From assembly GCA_007115705.1 (NCBI GenBank), contig QXEO01000406.1, positions 3,254,411 through 3,318,410 of the forward strand: 64,000 nucleotides of DNA. Reading direction: 5' to 3'. Source of the DNA: Dactylis glomerata. Taxonomy: Eukaryota > Streptophyta > Magnoliopsida > Poales > Poaceae. Numbering within the stretch: position 1 is the first letter of the stretch; every line of letters begins with the position of its first letter. Below, in pieces: positions 56,543-64,000 of the stretch. The translations under genes and the position numbers were made by a program. Under the pieces are notes generated by a model. The model was not told where the DNA came from. It ran no database searches and saw nothing but the letters and a program-made list of their open reading frames with translations.

Positions 56543-58023
56543 ATTGGTGGCTTGATGGTTAGCATCATGACCTTTGGAAAACCTTGTAGTGGAGCAAAAA
56601 CTCTAAGTTGGGACCACTCAATTTGGGAATTTGAAAATGTTTTTGAAAACCTTGGAATAGTGCCCTATTCCAATGAAATGTTTTCCGAAATGAGGTTTTG
56701 AAAAATGGAGGGAAAAAGAGATGGTGGATTTAAGAAAAAGAAATTGCGTATAAGTGTTCTCCAAACCAATTTCTCCCATGCAACCACATTACCCCTGGTA
56801 TGGGATGGGGCATAGCGGAGTAGTTTGTTCAATTTGGCATGGGGCCTCCAAATGTATTGGCATTCTAACCATGGACACCTTTTCCATGGCACCCTGAGTA
56901 GCAGCACTTACCTAGTCTCGCATTGTCACCTTTTTAGGGGGCAGGTTTACAACCTAGGGGCCCCTCATTGAAAGACGCCTGCAGGTGATGGCAGGGTTCT
57001 GGAGGGTCAAGTGGGCTGGGGAATTTGCAACTCCTGGGTCAAATAGCCACTTGGGCTTTGGTGTTGAGGGGAGCATCTCTAGGTGGTAGGTCCTATGCTA
57101 AAGTGGGCAGGTGAAAAACTACGATCGCGTGCTTGTCGTGGCATAGGTTGCTATGCGGGGATGATGCCCACAAGATGAGTATCCGGATGGTGTGGGTAAA
57201 GTGTACAACCTCTGCAGAGTGTAAATCTATTCAAATAGCCGAGTCCTCGGTCATGGATGGTTGGAATGGCCATACTTAACCTGTGTCGGTTTGTTTTATA
57301 AAAATGGTTTTTGGAAAATGGAGGAAAGTGCCGGATGGAGTACTCGGAGGGTACTGCCGTGTCATGGGAAAGGATCGGAGTACCTAGAGGGTACTACCAA
57401 GAAGATGGAAGTGGTCATGTGTGATTGACCTGGTTTATGAAACAAAAAGGGTTACCCCTTCCTAAAGATTTTTACTAAAAATGTTTTATAAAATATATTT
57501 AGTAAGGATATAGAGATGTCATAGAACATGTTTCTGGACATGCTATATCAACACGAGAAGAAGGTTTTCAAACAAATTAAACTAGACTAGAGCCTATCCT
57601 TGCTACAGCCAAACTACATATCAACAAACTCTCCTTAGATCGTTTGCGAGTACAATTCAAAATGTACTCACGGTTTTGTCCCTGGCTATTAACTTGGTCA
57701 GACTTGGAGGAAGACTTAAATGAAGATGGTGATGGGTACGACAACGCCAATGCAAACTAGGAACTTCTCCCAGTCAGCTGCCTATAGGGTAGTAGGCATG
57801 AGGTGGGTCTTCAACACCGCTTGTGTCTGCTGCTTGTTTCTAGACTTCCCTGCGTGGCATTATCAGTCTTGGTCATGTGGCCAATGTAAGACTTTTATTC
57901 GATATTGTAATGGATGATGTAACTTTGATATTGACTCGGTTATGTGGAGTCATAACACTTTTCCTGGGATCATGAATTGTACGCATAACGGGTATTCCGA
58001 ATGGGTAATCCGGGGTCCCCACA
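56543..58023 (+). repeat. 5' LTR of A, segment 3 (LTR end)
   Basis: Completes A's 5' LTR after C; ends GGGGTCCCCACA at 58023. Contains the 33-codon ORF. ATTGG (56543-56547) is C's diverged right target copy. Confidence 0.9.
57662..57760 (+). CDS. Conserved 33-codon acidic LTR ORF (element A)
   Basis: ATG at 57662, TAG at 57758-57760: M-Y-S-R-F-C-P-W-L-L-T-W-S-D, then an Asp/Asn/Glu-rich tail ending N-A-N. Length is exactly that of B and C despite many substitutions in the tail, and the acidic character is kept. 'ctattaacttggtcag' inside it also resembles a branch point plus acceptor, so it may instead be a terminal exon. Confidence 0.5.
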   Translation: MYSRFCPWLLTWSDLEEDLNEDGDGYDNANAN

Positions 58024-58027
58024 GAGT

Positions 58028-58040
58028 TGGTATCAGAGCC
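58028..58040 (+). other. Primer binding site of A
   Basis: TGGTATCAGAGCC, four bases after the LTR. Confidence 0.93.
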
Positions 58041-58622
58041 ATCCTGACTTTAGGAGACCTTAGTTAGCACGGGCGTTAGACATGACAAAAACCTATTTTC
58101 AATATACTAAATGAGATGGCTACATATTAGAAATATATATATTGCTTACATCTCTTCCCGTGTTCTTTAAAACATCTAGACTACTTACATTATTAACTTA
58201 AGTTTTTTGCATATTTAATAATGCACACATGGGGTAAGGCACTGATTTAAATTTCTCTTAAAAACTTGTGTAGATGTGCCACGAGTAGGTCACCTATGTC
58301 CCATTCCTACACTTGGGACTTGTCGTGTATCTAGTACGAAACCTTGATCCCTTTATGCGTGATTGTGTTGTATGTTCGGCTGAAACCATTTGTTACTTGT
58401 TGGTGTGCTAGACTATGTTGGTTGTGTGTGTGTCGGGACTTGGTGTGGTATCCTTTTGGTTGTATGCTTGTGTTGGACATGATGGTTTATGATTACCTAG
58501 TTGAAATGATAGCATGATTGTCTTGCTTGTGTTTGAGCATTGTATGTTTGTTTCTTAGCCAAATATTATAGAACTGCACTTGTTAAATTGTTACCCACCT
58601 CTCACATGGCTATGTTTCCAGA
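58041..58622 (+). other. Leader of A with collapsed pre-gag ORF
   Basis: Aligns with B's leader up to 'gtgtagATG' (58274) and again from 'gagTAGgt' (58283-58290). Between the two lie only the codons TGC and CAC, so B's 0.86-kb pre-gag gene is absent while its start and stop codons remain in frame. Confidence 0.8.
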
Positions 58623-60110
58623 ATGGCTTCGGGAACCCATGGCCATGGTGGAAGCAGCGCACCACCCCCACCATCTGACCCAACCGTGGCGCAACTGCTG
58701 CGGATGATGATGGAGGACCATGAAGCAGCACGCTCCGAGCGCCAGGTAAACCTTGCCACACTTCAGCACCTTGCCCAAATTGCCACCAACCACAACAACA
58801 ATGGTGGTAATGGTGATGATGAACCTCGCCCCAAACTTAGAGATTTCCAAAACTCCAATCCCCCTACCTTCACCAAGTCCACTGAGCCACTAGATGCCGA
58901 TGATTGACTCCGCACCATTGAGAACAAGTTGGAGTATGCTGAAGTTGGACCCAACGAGAAGGTACTCTATGCCACCCACTTCCTAGCTGGAGCTGCAGGC
59001 GCATGGTGGGAGAATATTCATGCCATGCAACCAGACAACCAAGTCATGACCTGGGACGACTTCAAGACCAAGTTTCGTAAAGCCCACATCCCATCTGGAC
59101 TGATCAAGCTTATGCGAGATAAGTTCCTCAACCTGAAGCAAGGAAGCATGAACGTCTCGGAGTATCTTGACAAGTTCGCATCTTGGGGAAGGTATGCTCC
59201 CAATGATATTGACTCCGATGACAAGAAGAAGGAGCGTTTCCTAAATGGACTCCATGAGGAGCTACAGACTTACCGTGTAACTGTGCCCTACCCTGATCTC
59301 GAGGCCATGGTGGATGCTGCCATCATGGTGGAGGACAAATGTAAGGCAGCCCTTGAGAGCCGCAAGAGAAGGATGATGACTCAAGGTGGATCTAGCAGCT
59401 AGAGATCCTGCAGCCTGCCCCCAGCTAGGTCAGCACCCCCACCACCAAGATTTGCATCTCAGGCCCCAAAACCCAACAACCCAACTCATCAATTCAGCAG
59501 TAACCGCACTGGAGGCGGAAGCTACTCTTGTGGCAACCGCAACAGTGCCAACCACAATACCTGTGGCCAAGGCAGTGACTGTTATACATGTGCATAGCCA
59601 GGACACTTCTCTAAGGAGTTCCCTCTCAAGAAGCCAGCAGCACCGAGCTACAACGTGCCACAGCCCAACCAGGGACAAGGCCGTGGACCCCCACAAAGAA
59701 ATCAGAAGAACCAAGCCAACACTGCCAGAGGTCGTGTGAATCATGTCAGCGCAAAGGAAGCTGAGGAAGCCCCTGATGTCGTTCTGGGTACATTTCTTAT
59801 CAACTCGGTACCTGCAAAAGTGTTGTTTGATTCTGGAGCATCGCATTCCTTCGTTACCAAGCACTTTGTGGAGAAAGGGAAGCTAGTCCCAACCATAATG
59901 TCTAGAGCCATGCTAGTTCAGATCCCCGGGTCAGTCAAGCAAACCAAGAAAAATTGTGTGGGAGTACCGGTAGATATCCATGGTGTGCCTTTCCAAGCTG
60001 AACTGATAATTTTAGGCACCAAAGGTCTGGACGTGATACTAGGTATGAATTGGATGTCCACGTATAACGGGCATATAGACTGCACCCAGAAGGAAATTTC
60101 CATCACGCAA
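58623..60110 (+). pseudogene. gag and protease of Tekay element A (nonsense mutations)
   Basis: ATG at 58623 (M-A-S-G-T-H-G-H). One frame runs to about 60110, broken by TGA at 58905 (a Trp codon in B and C), TAG at 59400 and TAG at 59595 inside the CCHC knuckle. Order: Pro-rich start, MEDHEAARSERQ helix, short Asn tract, capsid (FLAGAAGAWWENI; IPSGLIKLMRDKFLNLKQGS), knuckle C-Y-T-C-A-stop-P-G-H-F-S-K-E-F whose last Cys is Phe, protease VLFDSGASHSF (about 59822-59852) and LGTKGLDVILGMNWM. About 45 bp are lost near 60105, moving the frame to pol. Confidence 0.9.
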
Positions 60111-63067
60111 GGACTACTATAAGAAAGCTATCTCTAGGCCAACCCTTGACCAAGTACCCGTGGTATGCGAGTATCCCAATGTTTTCCCTGAAGAGTTGCC
60201 TGGTATGCCTCCTGATTGGGATATCGAGTTTATAATTGAGTTGGTCCCCGGAACAGCCCCTATTGCTCAAAGGCCCTATCGTATGAACCCTCTAGAACTA
60301 GAAGAGTTAAAGAAGCAACTTCCTGATATGCTCAGTAAAGGCCTTATCCGTCCTAGCGCCTCACCTTGGGGATCACCTGTTCTATTTGTTGACAAATGAG
60401 ATGGTACCATTCGACTATATGTGGATTACCGTAAGCTGAATGAAGTGACTATCAAAAATAAATATCCTCTTCCAAAAATCGAAGACCTATTTGATCAGCT
60501 GAATGGAGCCAAGGTCTTCTCTAAAATTTATCTTCGGATGGGATATCATCAACTGAAAGTCTGTGAGTCCAACATTCCCAAGACAGCCTTCACCACTCGT
60601 TACGGGTTGTTTGAGTACACCATAATGTCCTTCGGCCTAACCAATGCCCCAGCCTATTTCATGAACCTCATGAACAAGGTGTTCATGAAGTTTCTCGACA
60701 AGTTTGTTGTGGTGTTTATTGATGACATCCTTGACTACTCCAAGACCGAACAAGAGCACGCAGAGCATCTGCGGTTAGTATTGGGAACCTTGAGGGAACA
60801 TCAGCTCTATGCTATGTTCAGCAAGTGTGAGTTTTGGTTGAAGGAAGCCAGATTTCTTGGCCATGTTATATCAGCAGGTGGAGTATCTATTGACCCCTCA
60901 AAAATCAAATCCATTATGGAGAGAAAGGATCCTACCAATACTACTGAAGTCTGAGCTTTCCTTGGGTTAGCCGGTTATTACTTGAAATTTGTTGAAGGGT
61001 TTTCTAGTATAGCACGCCCATTGACCCATCTGCTCAAGAAAGACAAGAAGTTTGAGTGGACTAAGAAATGCGAGGAGAGTTTCCAAGAACTCAAGAAAAG
61101 ACTTGTCTCAGCCCCTATCCTCACCATGCCCGATATCACCAAGAGCTTTCATGTCTATTGTGACGCATCCAAGCTTGGGCTTGGAAGTGTCCTGATGCAA
61201 GAAGGCAAGGTCATTGCTTATCTATCCCGACAATTGCGCCCTCATGAATTGACCTACCCCACCCATGACCTAGAGCTTGCAGCTGTTGTCCATGCCCTTA
61301 AAACATGGCGACACTACCTTATGGGAAACCGGTGTGAGATCTACACCGACCACAAGAGCTTGAAGTATATTTTCTCTCAGAAGGAGTTGAACATGAGACA
61401 AAGAAGGTGGATTGAACGTATCAAAGGTTATGATTTAGGCATTCATTACCATCCTGGTAAGGCCAATGTGGTCGCCGATGCCCTTAGCCGGGAACCATGT
61501 TCCCTTAATGCCATACTAAAGGCTGAACAACCCACCTTATGTGAAGAGTTTGAGAGGTTTGGACTCGAACTTGTTAGTCATGGTTTCTTAGCAAATCTTG
61601 AAGTTAGTCCTACTCTCTTCGACAAAATCAAGGAGGCACAGAAGGGCCATGAAAGTATTGAAGGCATCAAGCAAAGGATGGATCGTGAAGAAGTTCCTGG
61701 GTTTTCTATAGACAAGGGAGGAGTACTGTGGTACAATGGCCGCATCTGTGTCCCTAATATTGATGAGTTGAGGCAACTCATTATGAACAAGGCACACGAT
61801 ACCCCTTAATTCTTTTCAACCTGGAGGCACTAAGATGTATCAAGATTTGAAGGAACAATTTTGGTCGCACGAAATGAAGCGAGAGATATCCTTCTATATT
61901 GCATGATGTGATGTTTGTCAACGAGTCAAGGCTGAGCATCAACGACCTGCGGATCTACTCCAACTTCTGAAGGTACCCATATGGAAATGGGAAGAACTCG
62001 ACATGGACTTCATCACTAGACTTCCAAGGTCAAACTGAGGTCATGATTCTATTTGGGTCATCGTGGACCGCCGCACCAAGGTTGCCCATTTCATTCCTGT
62101 GAAGACCACTGATCATGGAAACCGGCTGGCAGAACTTTATATTTCGTGCATTGTCAGCCTGCACGGTGTCCCCAAAACCATAGTCTCTAACCGTGGCCCT
62201 CAGTTCACCTCCCGGTTTTGGGCGAAGCTACATGAAGCCCTAGGCACCAAACTTTCCTTCAGCACCGCTTATCACCCTCAAACCGGAGGCCAAACCAAGC
62301 GAGTTAACTAGATACTTGAAGACATGTTCCGTGCATGTGTCCTATCCTATGGAACCAAATGGGAAGATTGCCTACCATTTGTGGAGTTCTCCTACAACAA
62401 TAGCTATCAAGCTAGTCTTCAAATGGCCCCCTTTGAAGCGCTATATGGGTGTAAATGTCGCACTCCTCTTAACTGGTCTGAGACCAGAAAAAGCCACATG
62501 TTTGGGCCTGCCATCATCCGTGAAGCTGAAGAGCAAGAGCAACTCATTCATGGTCGTTTGAAGGCCCCGCAATCTCGCCAAAAGAGCTATGTGGACCCTA
62601 AGCGTCGAGAGGTAACTTTCCAAGTCGGTGACCTAGTCTATCTCAGAGTCACACCACTCAAGGGCATGCAGCATTTTCATGTCAAGGGCAAGCTTGCACC
62701 CCGGTATATTGGCCCATTCAAGATTCTTCATTGTCGTGGTGCAATGTCTTACAAATCGGAGCTGCCCCCAAAGATGTCCGAAGTCCACGATGTCTGCCAT
62801 GTGTCACAACTTTGCAAGTGTCTTCAGCCACCCAACAAGCCTGAAGTCTTCAAGGATATAGATCACAACTCTATTGATCTCAGTCATGACTTGACCTACC
62901 GAGAGATACCTGTTCGTATTCTCGAAGAAGACGTCCGCCTTACCCAAAGGCGCAAGATCAAAATGTACAAGGTTCAATGGAGCAACCCCCTGAAGATGAA
63001 GCTACATGGGAACACGAGGATTATCTCTAGAAAGAATTTCCAGGCCTACTCAGCTCTTAACTACTGA
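60104..63067 (+). pseudogene. pol of Tekay element A (RT, RNase H, integrase, chromodomain)
   Basis: Reverse transcriptase 60160-60954 with FIDDIL (about 60716-60733); a Tyr replaces Asp in S-K-I-D-L-R (about 60527). Stops: TGA at 60397 (R codon in B and C) and TGA at 60952. RNase H 61130-61500 keeps its acidic residues (VYCDAS, DLELAA, YTDHKS, VVADAL). A frameshift at about 61808 enters the integrase, where the H2C2 region has further stops. The core has Asn for the second catalytic Asp (S-N-R-G, about 62194) and Lys for Glu (QTKRVN, 62297-62299), so it is catalytically dead. The GPY/F-like part and chromodomain start (IPVRILEEDVRLTQRRKIKM) are good; one base is lost at about 62987, so the last 27 residues are out of frame. 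Confidence 0.9.
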
Positions 63068-63083
63068 ATCACGGGACGAGATT

Positions 63084-63104
63084 CTTTGAATGGGGGAAGG
63101 TCTG
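63084..63104 (+). other. Polypurine tract of A
   Basis: 'tttgaatgggggaaggtctg' ends at the 3' LTR start, and it aligns with the tracts of B and C. The preceding 'gggacgagattct' is also shared. Confidence 0.85.
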
Positions 63105-64000
63105 TGACACCCCACATTTTGTAATCTAGAAAACCCTAGTGTTTGGATGCTAAAAATTGGAACCGACAAAAACTTTTGCATTGTATGTGTGTATGCATGT
63201 GAACTCGTGTGTTTGCTTGAGTGTATTTTGAGAAAACACTAAATATCTAGGTGAGCAATTTATTTTATTCAACCAACTAGGTATCAAAGTGAAGATTTAC
63301 CCTTCCATGCAAGAATAAGGATTTTACGTTCTATTTCTATTTATTCCATCAACCACACCGATCCCTCGGGTTAAATATCCATTCATGGCACATGGTGCTA
63401 AGATAGGACCTACAGTGCTATCCATTTATCAATCCACATTCTTCCTCCTATAATTCCTTCTTATCAATTCTCGACTTCCAACAATGGTTGAATACATGGG
63501 AACCATCCTTATAATCATTCTATGTTCCTCTCTCCTTCTACTTCTAAGTCTTGAAATAAATTCAAGATCAATATAATAGATGGAGTGGTTCGTGAGACAA
63601 ACTTTTTTTATTTTATTTTATTTTATTTTATTCCACAAATATTTAAAGACTTCTATCCAAATAAATCCCTCTCTATTTTATCTCATTAAACTTTTCTTCC
63701 CTTGCAAATAAAGATTATTTGTTGAACCAAAATGCATGCCACTGGACATAACCATCTCTTGTCCGTATACTATTATTTTTGTATCATGCCAACCCCATCT
63801 ACACCTCTCTAACAATTTTCAAAATCTTGCATGAATTTAATTTCAAACCAAGCCTACCTACACCTCCCTCTCTTCTCTTTTTAGTTATTGATCAAAGGAG
63901 TGGCATATGGAGTACCAACATCTCTCTCACATCCCTGCAACTTGGTACATAACTACACTTTAGTGTTTGTCTTTTGTGGGTGGAGGAAATTGTATGGTAC
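63105..64000 (+). repeat. 3' LTR of A (first 896 bp; continues beyond window)
   Basis: Starts TGACACCCCACATTTTG and follows 11308-12245 closely, apart from the private duplication in the 5' LTR and a (TTTTA)n length difference at about 63604-63634 versus 11840-11864. Confidence 0.93.

Larger units (their letters stand above)
11308..64000 (+). mobile_element. Tekay-clade Ty3/gypsy element A (interrupted; 3' end outside window)
   Basis: Two LTR starts with the same sequence, TGACACCCCACATTTTGTAATC-like, occur at 11308 and 63105. The 5' LTR is split by B (13440-28613) and C (29785-56542); removing these and their target duplications gives an LTR of about 4.77 kb ending CCCCACA at 58023. Primer site, leader, gag, protease, RT-RNase H, integrase with C-terminal chromodomain and polypurine tract follow in order, giving 5.1 kb of internal sequence. 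The expected left target copy is ATCCA (11303-11307); the right copy is outside the window. Gene order and chromodomain place it in the chromovirus Tekay (Del) clade. Confidence 0.88.

Noticed and set aside
1..64000. Host protein-coding gene, tRNA or rRNA
   Set aside because: All recognisable coding signal belongs to retrotransposons; no tRNA cloverleaf, rRNA segment or multi-exon host gene was recognised by eye, though a short one could be missed without a search.

Overview
This is nuclear DNA of a grass, and everything recognisable in it is LTR retrotransposon, mostly broken and nested up to four layers deep. I found no convincing host gene, tRNA or rRNA. The organism is inferred from element types: an Angela/BARE-like copia LTR, a Sabrina-type Athila element with a tRNA-Asp primer site, a SIRE/Maximus-like copia LTR, a Tat-lineage element with a PF04195-like extra gene, and Tekay chromoviruses. 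Together these suggest a large-genome pooid grass (Triticeae or a relative), intergenic heterochromatin. Species cannot be fixed from the sequence alone.

Layout. 1-1591: right end of a copia LTR with a repeat-rich U3, primer site and gag start. 1592-8543: minus-strand Tat-lineage element H, with its 3' LTR (1592-2966) and an antisense extra gene on the plus strand (3411-8543) that looks intron-bearing and is split by a 2.2-kb non-autonomous element T (4617-6828, TSD CCATC). 9295-10566: minus-strand Angela-like LTR. 10980-11307: Ty3/gypsy protease fragment, which is the target site of element A.

From 11308 to the window end lies Tekay element A (plus strand). Its 5' LTR is cut into three pieces (11308-13439, 28619-29784, 56543-58023) by two relatives on the minus strand: B (13440-28613, TSD CGGCC, complete but mutated) and C (29785-56542, rearranged). 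Inside C sit D (Athila type, 34630-41722, TSD GGGTG), an LTR fragment E (44635-46226), a damaged non-autonomous element G (46227-52356), and F (47647-51416, TSD CAACA), a sibling of G inserted into G. A's leader, gag-pol and the start of its 3' LTR close the window (58024-64000).

How the parts work together. B is the best model of the Tekay family: LTR of about 4.6 kb, iMet-type primer site, an extra pre-gag gene, gag with CCHC knuckle, protease, reverse transcriptase, RNase H, integrase, chromodomain, polypurine tract. All three copies are broken. T, F and G encode no reverse transcriptase or integrase and D only a gag, so they would depend on proteins supplied in trans.

Main discoveries: (1) the very long Tekay LTRs hide small acidic reading frames conserved between A, B and C, including a probable spliced frame with a conserved phase-1 intron and a 33-codon frame of invariant length; (2) a coiled-coil pre-gag gene present in B, remnant in C and cleanly absent from A between the same start and stop codons; (3) an intron-bearing antisense gene in H; (4) a family of gag-protease-only elements (T, F, G) that insert into each other.
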